Positions 17,150 to 28,052 of a stretch of 64,000 nt of DNA are shown here, in pieces (the stretch's first letter is position 1; each line of letters begins with the position of its first letter). The notes under the pieces were generated by a model. The model had not been told where the DNA came from. It made no database searches and saw only the letters and a program-made list of their open reading frames with translations. The position numbers and the translations under genes are program-made. Origin of the DNA: Mesorhizobium sp. B2-3-4 (GTDB taxonomy: Bacteria; Pseudomonadota; Alphaproteobacteria; Rhizobiales; Rhizobiaceae); NCBI RefSeq assembly GCF_006442315.1, contig NZ_VFVY01000009.1, forward strand, positions 1-64,000. The letters run 5' to 3'.

Positions 17150-17440
17150 ATGCAATTCCTCGCCCTTCTCACCCGCAACACGCAAAAGTTCACCGATACC
17201 GATTTCGCACCTCTTCTGCCCGGCGAGGCAGAACAGCGCCGCACCCTCTATGCCGAAGGCGCGGTGCGCCAGATCTGGAATCGCGGCGACATTCCCGGCA
17301 GCGGCATGATGTTCGAAGCCGGCAGCGATGCCGATGTGCGCGGCCATCTCGCCACCTTGCCGCTGGTCAAGGCCGGCATGATGGACATTGCCGCGATCGT
17401 GCCGCTCAACCCCTATCCCGGGTTCGGACCGAAGCGCTAA
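17150..17440 (+). CDS. Muconolactone delta-isomerase-like small protein
   Basis: The 96-residue single-domain protein has the ferredoxin-like pattern of the muconolactone isomerase/YCII-like group (MQFLALLTRN ... GAVRQIWNRGDIPGSGMMFE ... IVPLNPYPGFGPKR). CAGGAGACCGAA gives a strong ribosome site. It may isomerise a lactone or act as a small dimeric accessory enzyme. The SDR gene follows 159 nt downstream, and the LysR is divergent. Confidence 0.75.
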   Translation: MQFLALLTRNTQKFTDTDFAPLLPGEAEQRRTLYAEGAVRQIWNRGDIPGSGMMFEAGSDADVRGHLATLPLVKAGMMDIAAIVPLNPYPGFGPKR

Positions 17441-17599
17441 GGCTAAGGGAGCGCGAACTGCCGGGATCGTCAGCTGACGCCAGGCGACAAAGCGCCTTGC
17501 ATGTCATCAAACCACACGGCACGCTGGCGCTGCCGCGCGGCGAAGCAAGACGAACCTTCGAACTGGCGGGCGACAAATCGCAATCCATGAAGGTGCAAA

Positions 17600-18382
17600 T
17601 TGCATTCGACTGACTATCTCGGCGGCCTGTTCGGCCTCGAAGGCAAGCATGCCTTCATCACCGGCGCCAGCCGTGGTCTGGGCCTGGCCTTCGCGGAGGC
17701 GCTTGCGAGCGCCGGCGCGCGCGTCACCTTAGGCGGCCGTAGGGCCGACGAGCTCAAGGCCGCCGGCGACCGCCTGCGCGCCGAAGGCCACACCGTGGCC
17801 GAAGCGATGATCGACGTCACCGACACACAATCCGTCGACGCGGCAATCGCTGCTTCGGAAACCGGCACCGCGCCGATCGACATCCTGATCAACAATGCCG
17901 GCATCCAGCGACGCGCGCCGCTGGAGAGCTTCAGCGACGCCGACTGGGACGCGCTGATGGCCACCAATCTGGACGGCGTGTTCAAGGTGAGCCGCGCGGT
18001 CGTCAAGGGCATGATCGCCCGCCGCAAGGGTTCGATCATCAATGTCTCCTCGGTGCAGAGCGTGCTAGCGCGCCCTTCGATCGCGCCGTATGCGGCGAGC
18101 AAGGGCGCCATTACCATGCTGACCAAGTCGATGGCCGGCGAGTGGGGCCAGCACGGTGTGCGGGTCAACGCCATCGCGCCTGGCTATTTCAAGACCGAGC
18201 TCAACGCCGCCCTGGTCGCCGACGAGAAATTCTCCGCCTGGCTGACCGGCCGCACGCCGATGCGGCGCTGGGGCGAGGTGCAGGAACTCGCCGGCGCCGC
18301 GGTGTTCCTGGCTTCCGATGCCGCCAGCTTCGTCAGCGGACAGACATTGCTGGTGGATGGCGGGATCACCAGCGTACTCTAG
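17600..18382 (+). CDS. SDR-family oxidoreductase (gluconate 5-dehydrogenase-like)
   Basis: The 260-residue classical SDR has TGASRGLG (about 21-28), NNAG (about 96-99), the Ser (NVSSVQS) and YAASK catalytic pair, and a C-terminal FVSGQTLLVDGG. It resembles 2-deoxy-D-gluconate/gluconate dehydrogenases. The start appears to be TTG at 17600 with AGG 6 nt before it; a stop lies a few codons upstream in frame and no ATG precedes the Rossmann strand. It probably works with the isomerase-like protein under LysR control. Confidence 0.85.
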   Translation: MHSTDYLGGLFGLEGKHAFITGASRGLGLAFAEALASAGARVTLGGRRADELKAAGDRLRAEGHTVAEAMIDVTDTQSVDAAIAASETGTAPIDILINNAGIQRRAPLESFSDADWDALMATNLDGVFKVSRAVVKGMIARRKGSIINVSSVQSVLARPSIAPYAASKGAITMLTKSMAGEWGQHGVRVNAIAPGYFKTELNAALVADEKFSAWLTGRTPMRRWGEVQELAGAAVFLASDAASFVSGQTLLVDGGITSVL

Positions 18383-18503
18383 CAACGCGCGTCCGCAATG
18401 CACGTCGTCACGAAACAGTCACACTAAATCGGGGACGCCATGCTACAGATCGCAGCTGGCCGCCCCCGCGACCCCGACCGCATCAGAGACCGGCGACGAC
18501 GCC

Positions 18504-19502
18504 ATGAACATCGCCCTCCCCGCCGAAGGCACCGACCTGTCGCCCTACCTGCCCGATGAGCACGGGCTGTTCTTCATCTACCACTTCACTTCCGAAGGCG
18601 TGCGGACCAGGGATGCCGCTGCGGCGCACTGGACATGGCGCAGCTACCAGCTTTCCGACATGCGCGCCCGCCATGAGATCGGCGCCGATCAGGCCTTGCC
18701 GGCGCCTGTGCGCGAAGCCTTTCTCACCGCCAGCCATGGCTGCCACATCGACCTCGAGGACGATTGGCTTTATGGCGATCTGCCGGACCTGCGCCATGAC
18801 TATTCGGCGGAAGCCGGCGGGCTCGGCCATTTCCGCTTCGCCCTCAGCGACACGATGCTGGTCGGCGCCCGCAAGCAACCGTTGCAGTCGGTCGACAACA
18901 TCCGCAAGGCGATCGAGACCGGGGCGCGCAAGTTCCGCTCGCCGGCCGAACTGATCGAGGCTGTCATCGGCCAATCGTTCGACGGCATGGGGGCGGAACT
19001 CGTGACCCTCGGCGACAGTCTTGATGGCATCGAGGACCGTATCGTCTGCGACGCATGGCACAATGAGCGACAGGCGCTGGTCGACGCGCGCCGGCACCTG
19101 GTGGTCATCCACCGCCAGATGGCGACGCTAACCAACCTGTTTCGCCATCTCGACCATTCGCACCGCAACGACCTGCCGGATTCGATCAACGACATGGTGG
19201 CGCGGCTTTCGCACCGCGCCCAGACGCTGCACTATGACGGCGAGCAGTTGCAGGCACGCACGCGGCTCCTGCAGGACGAACTGATGGCCAAGCTCACGAC
19301 ACAGTCGAACCGGCTGCTCTATGTCCTGTCGGTGATGACGGCGGTGCTGTTGCCGATGACCATCATTTCGGGCCTGTTCGGCATGAATGTCGGCGGATTG
19401 CCCCTGGTCGACACGCCGATGGGTTTCTGGGTGGTGACGGCGGTGTCGGTGCTGATCGCGGGCGTGACCTATCTTTTCGTCAGGCGGCTCGGACAGATGT
19501 AG
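18504..19502 (+). CDS. zntB: CorA-family metal transporter, ZntB-like
   Basis: The 332-residue protein has a large cytoplasmic N-terminal domain and two C-terminal membrane helices with the GMN signature (FGMNVGGLP, about residues 293-295), as in CorA/ZntB channels for Mg2+ or Zn2+. The start is MNIALPAEGT at 18504; the longer frame from 18318 overlaps the SDR gene and shows no domain. Its 3' end overlaps the convergent rarD by 23 nt. Metal preference cannot be read reliably. Confidence 0.85.
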   Translation: MNIALPAEGTDLSPYLPDEHGLFFIYHFTSEGVRTRDAAAAHWTWRSYQLSDMRARHEIGADQALPAPVREAFLTASHGCHIDLEDDWLYGDLPDLRHDYSAEAGGLGHFRFALSDTMLVGARKQPLQSVDNIRKAIETGARKFRSPAELIEAVIGQSFDGMGAELVTLGDSLDGIEDRIVCDAWHNERQALVDARRHLVVIHRQMATLTNLFRHLDHSHRNDLPDSINDMVARLSHRAQTLHYDGEQLQARTRLLQDELMAKLTTQSNRLLYVLSVMTAVLLPMTIISGLFGMNVGGLPLVDTPMGFWVVTAVSVLIAGVTYLFVRRLGQM

Positions 19503-20406
19503 CCCGGCGCGCCGTCGCCAGCATGGACCAGGAATAGATCGCAAGCGCTGCCCAGATAAGGGCAAAGGCGACCGCCTGCGTGGTGCCGAACGGCTCGTGG
19601 AAGATCAGCACGGCAATCAGGAACACCATCGTCGGCGCTATGTATTGCATGATGCCGATCGTCGACAGGCGCAAAAGCTTGGCGCCGAAAGCGAACAGCA
19701 GCAGCGGCACGGCCGTCACCGGCCCGCAACCGATGAGCAGCGCGGTGTCGGTGCCATTGCTGGAGACGAAATGATCCTGTCCGGTGGCGATCAGGAAGAT
19801 GATGTAGCCCAGCGCCGGCACCGACAGCAAAAGCACTTCGAGCAGGAAGCCCTGGCTGGGGCCAATCGGCAGCGTCTTGCGGAAGAAGCCGTAGGCGGCG
19901 AAGGAAAAGGCCAGCGCCAGGGACACCCAGGGCAGTTTGCCCGCCTCGACGGTCAGCACCGCCACGGCAACCGCCGCAAGCGCCACGGCCGCGATCTGCA
20001 GCCGGTCGAGCCGCTCGCCAAGCAGCAGCGCGCCGACCACGACGCTGACCAGCGGATTGATGTAGTAGCCGAGGGCCGTCTCGACGGTGCGGTCGACGGC
20101 GATCGCCCAGACATAGATGCCCCAGTTGACCGAGATCAGCGCCGCCGTCAGCACCGCCATGGCGATGGTGCGGGGCGAGCGGATCGCCGCCTTGAAGTCT
20201 GCCGTGCGGCCGGCCCAGACCAGGACCGCCGCTGCGATCGGCACCGACCAGACGATGCGATGCGCAATCACCTCGGCAAGCGGCAGATGGGCAACGGCCT
20301 TCATGTAGAAGGGCAGCAACCCCCACAAGAGATAGGCACCCAACGCCAGCAGGAAACCGCGGCGGGCTTTTGAAACTGCGTCCGGGATAGTTGCTTCAGC
20401 GACCAT
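19480..20406 (-). CDS. rarD: RarD-like EamA-family permease
   Basis: The 308-residue, ten-helix protein carries the RarD-type features (LLWGLLPFYMKAVAHLPLAE; RIVWSVPIAA; NWGIYVWAI; YYINPLVSVVVG; WVSLALAFSFAAYGFFRK). RarD proteins are drug/metabolite superfamily exporters of unclear substrate. Its end overlaps zntB tail-to-tail. Confidence 0.88.
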   Translation of the reverse strand: MVAEATIPDAVSKARRGFLLALGAYLLWGLLPFYMKAVAHLPLAEVIAHRIVWSVPIAAAVLVWAGRTADFKAAIRSPRTIAMAVLTAALISVNWGIYVWAIAVDRTVETALGYYINPLVSVVVGALLLGERLDRLQIAAVALAAVAVAVLTVEAGKLPWVSLALAFSFAAYGFFRKTLPIGPSQGFLLEVLLLSVPALGYIIFLIATGQDHFVSSNGTDTALLIGCGPVTAVPLLLFAFGAKLLRLSTIGIMQYIAPTMVFLIAVLIFHEPFGTTQAVAFALIWAALAIYSWSMLATARRATSVRAA

Positions 20407-20489
20407 GGACCAACGCTATGGCCCAGTAACCTTGGCAAGACCATCGCAAAGTTCTGATGGATCAATGGACTTTCGCTGATGGTTCAAAC

Positions 20490-22106
20490 TTACTCCGCCG
20501 CCACGAGCCCCGCCATTTCGCGGTTTTTCATCAGCTTGTAGATGATCGAATCCATCAGCGCCTGGAAGGAAGCGTCGATGATGTTTTCGGAGACGCCGAC
20601 GGTCCACCAGCGGGCGCCGGTGGAATCATGCGATTCGACGAGCACGCGAGTGATGGCCTCGGTACCGCCATTGAGGATACGCACCTTGAAGTCGGCAAGT
20701 TCGAGATCGACGATCTCGTTCTGGTATCTGCCGAGGTCCTTGCGCAGCGCAATGTCGAGCGCGTTGACCGGGCCGTGGCCTTCCGCCACCGACATCTTCT
20801 CCTCGCCTTCGACCAGCACCTTGACCACCGCTTCCGACACCGTCTTCAGCTGGCCGTTGGCATCGAAGCGGCGCTCGATCATGCAGCGGAACGAGGTGAC
20901 GTGAAAGAATTCGGGCAGGCCGTGCAGCATCTTGCGCGCCAGGAGTTCAAATGAAGCGTCGGCGCCCTCATAGGCATAGCCCGATGCCTCGCGCTCCTTG
21001 ACCACCGATATCAGCGCATCGAGCCGGTTATCGTCCTTGGGCACATCGATGCCGCGCCGCTTCAACTCGGCGAGGAAATTGGCCTTGCCGCCCTGATCGG
21101 AGACCATGACGCGGCGGCGGTTGCCCACGGCTTGCGGCTCCACATGCTCATAGGTGGCGGGCTCCTTGGCGAGCGCCGAGGCGTGGATACCGGCCTTGGT
21201 GGCGAAGGCGGACGAACCGACATAGGGCGCCTGTGCTTCCGGGGCGCGGTTCAGCAATTCGTCGAAAGCACGCGACAGGCGCGAAATCCCAGTCAGCGCT
21301 TCGGCTGAAATTCCAGTCTCGAAGCGATCGGCGAAAGCCGGCTTCAGCGCCAGCGTCGGCACTATCGAGATCAGATTGGCGTTGCCGCAACGTTCGCCGA
21401 TGCCGTTCAGCGTGCCCTGGATCTGGCGCACGCCGGCTTCCACGGCGGCGAGCGAATTGGCCACCGCCTGACCGGTGTCGTCATGGGCGTGGATGCCGAG
21501 ATGCTCGCCCGGGATGCCCGAGGCGATTACCCTTTCAACGATTGCCCGCACTTCCGAGGGCTGTGTTCCGCCATTGGTGTCGCAAAGCACCACCCAGCGC
21601 GCGCCGGCATCGTAGGCCGTTTTCGCGCAAGTCAGCGCATAATCGGGATTGGCCTTGAAGCCATCGAAGAAATGCTCGCAATCGACCATCGCTTCCTTGC
21701 CCGAAGCGATGGCGGCCTCCACCGACGCCTTGATGGCGTCGAGGTTCTCCTCGTTGGTGCAACCGAGTGCCACGCGAACGTGGTAGTCCCAACTCTTGGC
21801 GACGAAGCAGATGGCATCCGACTTCGACTGGACAAGTGCCGCCAGCCCGGGATCGTTGGAGGCCGAGACTCCCGCCCGCTTGGTCATGCCGAAGGCGACG
21901 AATTTGGCGCCTGCGGTGCGCTTCTGCTGGAAGAAGGCGGTGTCGGTCGGATTGGCGCCGGGATAGCCACCCTCGACATAATCGAAGCCGAACGCGTCGA
22001 GCAGTTTGGCAATCGCGATCTTGTCCTCGACCGAAAAGTCGATGCCGGGCGTCTGCTGGCCGTCACGCAGCGTGGTGTCGAAGAGATAGAGGCGTTGTTT
22101 TGTCAT
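20490..22106 (-). CDS. cimA: (R)-citramalate synthase / isopropylmalate-synthase family enzyme
   Basis: The 538-residue protein starts with the alpha-isopropylmalate/homocitrate synthase signature (DTTLRDGQQTPG, residues 10-21), with GGYPGANPTD and HAHDDTGQAVANS typical of the CimA branch, and a C-terminal LeuA-like regulatory domain (about 400-530). It would condense pyruvate and acetyl-CoA to citramalate for isoleucine synthesis. It is the last gene of the leftward run from DUF559 (24872), 42 nt after pip. Confidence 0.9.
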   Translation of the reverse strand: MTKQRLYLFDTTLRDGQQTPGIDFSVEDKIAIAKLLDAFGFDYVEGGYPGANPTDTAFFQQKRTAGAKFVAFGMTKRAGVSASNDPGLAALVQSKSDAICFVAKSWDYHVRVALGCTNEENLDAIKASVEAAIASGKEAMVDCEHFFDGFKANPDYALTCAKTAYDAGARWVVLCDTNGGTQPSEVRAIVERVIASGIPGEHLGIHAHDDTGQAVANSLAAVEAGVRQIQGTLNGIGERCGNANLISIVPTLALKPAFADRFETGISAEALTGISRLSRAFDELLNRAPEAQAPYVGSSAFATKAGIHASALAKEPATYEHVEPQAVGNRRRVMVSDQGGKANFLAELKRRGIDVPKDDNRLDALISVVKEREASGYAYEGADASFELLARKMLHGLPEFFHVTSFRCMIERRFDANGQLKTVSEAVVKVLVEGEEKMSVAEGHGPVNALDIALRKDLGRYQNEIVDLELADFKVRILNGGTEAITRVLVESHDSTGARWWTVGVSENIIDASFQALMDSIIYKLMKNREMAGLVAAE

Positions 22107-22148
22107 GGCGATAGCTCGAAAAATCGTCGCGGAGCGCGGCGGGAAAGG

Positions 22149-23568
<1,420 letters not shown>

Positions 23569-23572
<4 letters not shown>

Positions 23573-24060
23573 GGTCTTTCCTCCGGCGGCCATTGGTCGG
23601 TGTCGTGATCGGGATGCTGATAGGAGACGAGCTCGGCAAGGTAGGGAGCCGAGCCTATGTCGGCCATCGTGTCTTCGCCCGGCAGGCGCGGAATGTTGTC
23701 GACATAGGGCAGTTTAGCCTCGGTGCCCCATTGGATGGTCGGCACGATGCCGGCCGGATCGTCGAAAGCGGCTATGGCCAGCGCCATGCCTTCCGGCGCC
23801 TCGAAGGTGAGCGGCGTGCCGCATTCCTGGCAGAAGCCGCGCCAGACGGCGCTTGACGAACGAAAACGCTTTGGCTCGCCGCGCGTCCAGTCGACCTTGG
23901 CGCCATGCACCGAAACCAGCGGCAGGTAGAAATTGCCGCTGGCCTTCTGGCACATGCGGCAATGGCAGACCGAGGCGTCGCCGAGCGCGCCCTCGACGCG
24001 AAAGCGCACAGCGCCGCACTGGCAGCCGCCTGTGTAGACCGGCCGGTTGTCGAGGCTCAT
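23569..24060 (-). CDS. GFA-family zinc protein, copy 2
   Basis: The 163-residue protein has the same cysteine pattern as its neighbour (GGCQCGAVRF, CHCRMCQKASG, FCQECGTPLT), so the two genes are tandem paralogues from an old duplication. The active-site surroundings differ (ASGNFYLPL against QFGSFFGAL). It lies 21 nt after the VOC gene and overlaps copy 1 by 4 nt. Confidence 0.88.
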
Positions 24061-24081
24061 GATCCTCTCCGCTTCATGGAC

Positions 24082-24468
24082 TCACGCCGGATCATGGCAG
24101 ACCGCCTCGACATTGTTGCCGTCGGGGTCGAAAACGAAGGCGCCATAGTAGTTCGGGTGATAGTGCGGGCGCAGGCCCGGTCCGCCATTGTCCCTGCCGC
24201 CGGCGGCAAGGGCGGCGGCATGAAAGGCGTCGACCTCGGCGCGGCTGCGCGCGGTGAAGGCGACGTGCTGGTGGTCCTTCGGCTTGTCCTTGCCCGTGCT
24301 CAGCCAGAACACCGGCCGGTCGCGTCCATAGCCGCCGACCTTGGCACCGCCGGTGTATTCCTGCGGCACCATGTAGAGCAGCGACGCCCCCAGCGGCGCC
24401 ATCGCCTTGTCGTAGAAGGCCTTGGAGGCATCGAAATCGGAAACGGTGATGCCGAGATGGTCGATCAT
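24082..24468 (-). CDS. VOC-family (glyoxalase/bleomycin-resistance-like) protein
   Basis: The 128-residue protein has two beta-alpha-beta-beta-beta modules, with metal ligands probably His4 (MIDHLGITVSD), the central HVAFTA histidine and the C-terminal glutamate in NNVEAVCH. Substrate unknown. With two GFA proteins downstream, a glutathione/aldehyde detoxifying theme is a reasonable guess. It overlaps the DUF559 gene by 4 nt. Confidence 0.85.
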   Translation of the reverse strand: MIDHLGITVSDFDASKAFYDKAMAPLGASLLYMVPQEYTGGAKVGGYGRDRPVFWLSTGKDKPKDHQHVAFTARSRAEVDAFHAAALAAGGRDNGGPGLRPHYHPNYYGAFVFDPDGNNVEAVCHDPA

Positions 24469-24872
24469 GGAACTGCCTCCCTTGCTGGTTCATGTGCCAG
24501 CACTTCGGTACCGGCCAGGCCGGCCTCGATCACGATGTGCTGGCAGACATTGTCGATATCGCGGATGACGTCGTCGTTCCAGAAGCGTAGGATGGTCCAG
24601 CCCAGAGCCTCAAGCTTGGCTGCTCGTGCGGCATCGGACGCCGAAATCTCATGAGAAGCGTGCTGGGAGCCATCCAGCTCAACGATCAGCTTCTTGTTGG
24701 GGCAAGCAAAATCGACGATGAAGCCAGCTATCGGCATTTGACGCCGAAACGCCAGCCCCATGAGTCTATTAGCGCGAACCTCATTCCAAAGCTTCAGCTC
24801 GGCGTCCGTCATAGCCTTGCGCATCTTGCGCGCATTGCCGCGATTGAGGGGAGACACTCGATGATGGGTCAC
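24465..24872 (-). CDS. DUF559 (Vsr-like) endonuclease-domain protein
   Basis: The 135-residue protein has the DUF559 pattern: MTDAELKLW ... FRRQMPIAGFIVDFACP ... LIVELDGSQH ... LGWTILRFWNDDV, with the D/ExD/E...ExD residues of a PD-(D/E)XK/Vsr-like nuclease fold. Function in this family is unproven. The first start is GTG at 24872, preceded by GAGGGGGG from the adjacent inverted repeat; an ATG at 24824 would shorten it by 16 residues. It heads the leftward run to cimA. Confidence 0.8.
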   Translation of the reverse strand: MTHHRVSPLNRGNARKMRKAMTDAELKLWNEVRANRLMGLAFRRQMPIAGFIVDFACPNKKLIVELDGSQHASHEISASDAARAAKLEALGWTILRFWNDDVIRDIDNVCQHIVIEAGLAGTEVLAHEPAREAVP

Positions 24873-24873
24873 T

Positions 24874-25043
24874 GCGAGGCCCCCCTCTCTGCCCTGCCGG
24901 GCATCTCCCCCTCAAGGGGGGAGATCAGCAGCTTCGCCGACGGCGCCCATTCTTTAACGTTGGCGATTGGCGAAAGCGGAGGTGACGTCCAATCTCCCCC
25001 CTTGAGGGGGAGATGTCCGGCAGGACAGAGAGGGGGGCCTCGC
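24874..25043. repeat. Long inverted repeat, RIME-like intergenic element
   Basis: Two arms of about 50 bp (24874-24925 and 24992-25043) are near-perfect reverse complements, each with its own inner palindrome (CTCCCCCTCAAGGGGGGAG). They flank a 66-bp centre. This matches the palindromic intergenic elements of rhizobia (RIME-type). It sits between DUF559 and cysS, both leftward. A partial single arm lies at 13568-13600. Confidence 0.85.
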
Positions 25044-25080
25044 TCCAACCTCTCCAATCCTGCGGTCCAAGTCTCCAACC

Positions 25081-26514
25081 TCACCGCTTAACCTCCCATG
25101 TCGTCACACGTTCGCCGGTGGCAGGGTCCTTGCCGTCCTTCAACTGTACACCCTGCGCCAAGAGCTCGTCGCGCATGCGGTCGGCTTCGGCCCAGTTCTT
25201 GGCCGCGATCAGCGCCAGGCGATTCGCGATTGCCTTGGCGACCTTGTCCTCATCCACTTCTGCTGAGGCGACCTCGAAGCCGAGGAACAGCAGCGACGCC
25301 TTCAACGAAGCAGCGGCTTTGCTGCCGTCCGCTGCCTCGCCGGCCAACTGGGTCAGCACTTGGAATGCCGTGTAGGTCGCAAGATCATCCGACAGCGCCT
25401 CCACGACTTCAGCCGGCAACTGTCCCACCGCCGGCGCCAGATCCGCCGCGCGTTTCCATTTGCGCAGCGTGTTTTCCGCTTCCTCGAGCTTGCGCACCGA
25501 GAAGTCGATGGGTTCGCGGTAGTGCGTCATCAGCATTGCCAGGCGCAGCACATCGCCCGGCCATTTGCGACCGCCAAAGGTCTCGGTCTCCAGCAACTCG
25601 TGGATCGAGTAGAAATTGCCGAGGCTCTTCGACATCTTCTGGCCCTCGACCTGCAGGAAGCCGTTGTGCATCCACACATTGGCCATGACCGATGTGCCGT
25701 GGGCGCAACGCGACTGGGCGATCTCGTTCTCATGGTGCGGGAAGATCAGGTCGAGGCCGCCGCCATGGATGTCGAAGACTTCGCCGAGGTAGGCGGCCGA
25801 CATGGCCGAGCATTCGATGTGCCAGCCGGGCCGGCCCCTGCCCCATGGGCTTTGCCAGCCAGGTTCCTCCGGCGACGACAGCTTCCACAGCACGAAATCG
25901 CCGGGGTTCTTCTTGTGCGCGTCGACGGCGATGCGGGCGCCGGCCTGTTGCTCGTCGAGATTGCGTTTCGACAGTTGCCCATAGTCCGGCATCGACGCCG
26001 TATCGAACAGGACTTCGCCTGCCGCTACATAGGCATGGCCGCGTTCGATCAGGTTCTGAATCAACGTGATCATGTCGGCCTTGCCGTCGGCGCGCGGCTC
26101 GACAAACTCGGTTGCGCGCGGCTCGACCGTCGGCTCCAGGCAACCAAGCGTGGCGACGTCGCTGTGGAACTGGTCGGCGGTCTTTTCGGTAACCCGCCGG
26201 ATCGCTTCATTGAGGGAAAGCTTTCCAGCCGATATCTCGCCGCCGAAGTCACGCAGCGCCCGCGCATTTATCTTGTCGTCGACGTCGGTGATGTTGCGCA
26301 CATACGTGACGTGCGTCTCGCCATAGAGATGGCGCAGCAGACGGAACAGCACATCGAAGACGATCACCGGCCTGGCGTTGCCGATATGGGCGAAGTCGTA
26401 GACGGTCGGGCCGCAAACATACATGCGCACGTCAAGCGGATCGATCGGGACGAAGTCCTCCTTCGTGCGCGTCAGCGTGTTGTAGAGGCGCGGGCCTTGT
26501 GGTGCGTCAGACAT
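25081..26514 (-). CDS. cysS: Cysteinyl-tRNA synthetase
   Basis: The 477-residue class I enzyme charges tRNA-Cys. The zinc cysteine is Cys34 (YVCGPTVYD), the HIGH-type motif is FAHIGNARP (41-49), other zinc ligands are in GWHIECSAM and HHENEIAQS, and KMSKS (QKMSKSLGN) is near residue 291. Length is normal. It lies upstream of the DUF559 run, separated by the long inverted repeat, and probably has its own promoter in the 416-bp gap before it. Confidence 0.97.
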   Translation of the reverse strand: MSDAPQGPRLYNTLTRTKEDFVPIDPLDVRMYVCGPTVYDFAHIGNARPVIVFDVLFRLLRHLYGETHVTYVRNITDVDDKINARALRDFGGEISAGKLSLNEAIRRVTEKTADQFHSDVATLGCLEPTVEPRATEFVEPRADGKADMITLIQNLIERGHAYVAAGEVLFDTASMPDYGQLSKRNLDEQQAGARIAVDAHKKNPGDFVLWKLSSPEEPGWQSPWGRGRPGWHIECSAMSAAYLGEVFDIHGGGLDLIFPHHENEIAQSRCAHGTSVMANVWMHNGFLQVEGQKMSKSLGNFYSIHELLETETFGGRKWPGDVLRLAMLMTHYREPIDFSVRKLEEAENTLRKWKRAADLAPAVGQLPAEVVEALSDDLATYTAFQVLTQLAGEAADGSKAAASLKASLLFLGFEVASAEVDEDKVAKAIANRLALIAAKNWAEADRMRDELLAQGVQLKDGKDPATGERVTTWEVKR

Positions 26515-26930
26515 TCCATGCCTTCCCGGTTCAGAACTTCTTGTCTGGATGGAGCAAGCCCAGCGCCGAGACGCAAATCAGGCTCCAGCCTGCTGGCCGG
26601 GGCGTTTGTCCAATCTGGGGAAGATGAGGCGAAAACGTCCGGACCAGCGCGAGGCTAGCCAATAATGCAAATGCCACAAATGGCGAAAGACGTTTTCATG
26701 GGCGGCTTTATCGCCCCGACCAGTGTTGCCGTCAAGTCGCTGCCCCCAGGAAAAACGCCGGCAGGATGGGCAAACGCGTCGCCCGATCACGCGGAATCAG
26801 GCAGTGAAACATTTTATTAAACATGTCGGCACAGTCATGAAACATTCGCCGGCTAGATCACCAAGCGTCACGATTTGGTCGGAATCAACCATCAAACGCA
26901 GACACGGAAATGTTACCAGGGAAGAGAAAT
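26515..26930. other. Intergenic region between cysS and a small ORF, no gene seen
   Basis: This gap should carry the leftward cysS promoter and the rightward promoter of the small gene at 26931. The only reading frames are short and lack ribosome sites. I see no strong hairpin or repeat in it. Confidence 0.6.
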
Positions 26931-27086
26931 ATGCCTCGAAGCAAGCAGGAAGCCAACCGCGCCAAGCAACCGGCGCTGGCAAACCACTATCGCGCAATCG
27001 GCCCGGCCGCCATTGTCGCCGCCCTTCTTCACACCGCCAAGAAGAAGAAGCCCGCGCCGAAGATCGTATCCCCCCGCGCCGCCTGA
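26931..27086 (+). CDS. Small basic hypothetical protein (51 aa)
   Basis: The frame starts MPRSKQEANRAKQ after CAGGGAAGAGAAAT, a good ribosome site. The product has a lysine/arginine-rich start, a central hydrophobic stretch (IGPAAIVAALLH, about residues 23-34) and a run of four lysines followed by KPAPKIVSP. It may be a membrane-associated or nucleic-acid-binding small protein. No family was recognised. Confidence 0.6.
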   Translation: MPRSKQEANRAKQPALANHYRAIGPAAIVAALLHTAKKKKPAPKIVSPRAA

Positions 27087-27164
27087 AGCGGCCCCGGCCG
27101 ACGAAATATCCGGCACCGAGGGCGCGAACGGGCGCCCTGGATACAAGGCACTGAATGGGCTTGC

Positions 27165-27926
27165 CTAGAACAGCGTCATCTGACTGTCGTCCGCGCCGGG
27201 CTTCTGGCGCCTGACTTTCTCGGGCTCAGGCCCGATCTCGCCCCTCTCTTGAATCTCCGGGCCGGTGTTGGCGACCTTGTTGACAAGGTCGGAGACCGGA
27301 ATCGCCTCGAAGAAATCGAGTTGGGCCGGCCGCAGCAGGTCGGCGACATCGCGCGGTTCGAGCGTGCGGCAATCCAGCCAGCGGGCAAAATCACTGGGGT
27401 CGATGACCACCGGCATCCGGTCGTGAATATGGGCGATGTCGGCATTGGCGCTGACGGTCAGGATGGCGCCGGTGTCCATTTCCGAGCCGCCCGGTTCGGC
27501 ATAGGTCTCGACCAGGCCGGCAAAGGCGACCAGCCCGCCATGCCTGGGTCGGATCCAATAGGGTTGCCCCTTCTTGCCGCCGGCCTGACGCCATTCGTAA
27601 AAGCCCGATGCCGGCACCAGCGCGCGGCGATGGCGCATAGCGGCCTTGAACGAGGCCTTCTCGATCGCGCCTTCGGAACGCGCATTGATCAGCAGCGGAA
27701 ATTCCCTGGTGTCCTTCACCCAGGCGGGAATGAGACCCCAGCGCACCAGCATTGCCTGCCGGTCCGGAAGGTTGGAGCCAGGGGCCCGCGGCGCGCCTGA
27801 CGTCGCCATCAGGACCGGCTGCGTCGGCGCTATGTTGTAGCGGGCCGGGAAATCCTCGAGCTCGGCAAGGCCCAGCAAGGCCGCGGTCTGGTCCGGCGTA
27901 GCGGTCAGGGCGAAGCGTCCACACAT
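27165..27926 (-). CDS. SOS response-associated peptidase (SRAP/HMCES/YedK)
   Basis: The 253-residue protein has Cys2 (MCGRFALTA), which forms a thiazolidine link to abasic sites in single-stranded DNA, plus the family residues in YNIAPTQ, INARSEG, ASGFYEWR and HDRMPV. The start at 27926 is fixed by the need for Cys2; the frame from 28019 is an overlong reading. The lysine-rich C-terminus is typical. It shields abasic sites during replication. Confidence 0.92.
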   Translation of the reverse strand: MCGRFALTATPDQTAALLGLAELEDFPARYNIAPTQPVLMATSGAPRAPGSNLPDRQAMLVRWGLIPAWVKDTREFPLLINARSEGAIEKASFKAAMRHRRALVPASGFYEWRQAGGKKGQPYWIRPRHGGLVAFAGLVETYAEPGGSEMDTGAILTVSANADIAHIHDRMPVVIDPSDFARWLDCRTLEPRDVADLLRPAQLDFFEAIPVSDLVNKVANTGPEIQERGEIGPEPEKVRRQKPGADDSQMTLF

Positions 27927-28052
27927 GATCGATTGCGTCTTTCGATTAAGTCCGTGTTGAAAGTGGCGATCGAACCGGCGTTGCGCAACCGCTAAAGCTT
28001 GCCCATGCTGTCGATCCACAACAGACCTGCCTCAATGGGTTGATCAGGGATC

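Noticed and set aside
17441..17599. Possible short gene between the isomerase and SDR genes, ending MKVQIAFD
   Set aside because: Part of a longer out-of-frame reading across the isomerase gene; no domain or own ribosome site. It may be only the SDR leader.
24874..25043. CRISPR array or insertion sequence ends
   Set aside because: Only two inverted arms, no regular spacers, no transposase gene and no target duplication seen.
27119..27138. Bidirectional terminator between the small ORF and the SRAP gene (AGGGCGC/GCGCCCT)
   Set aside because: The stem is real but there is no U-run on either strand, so I do not list it as a terminator.
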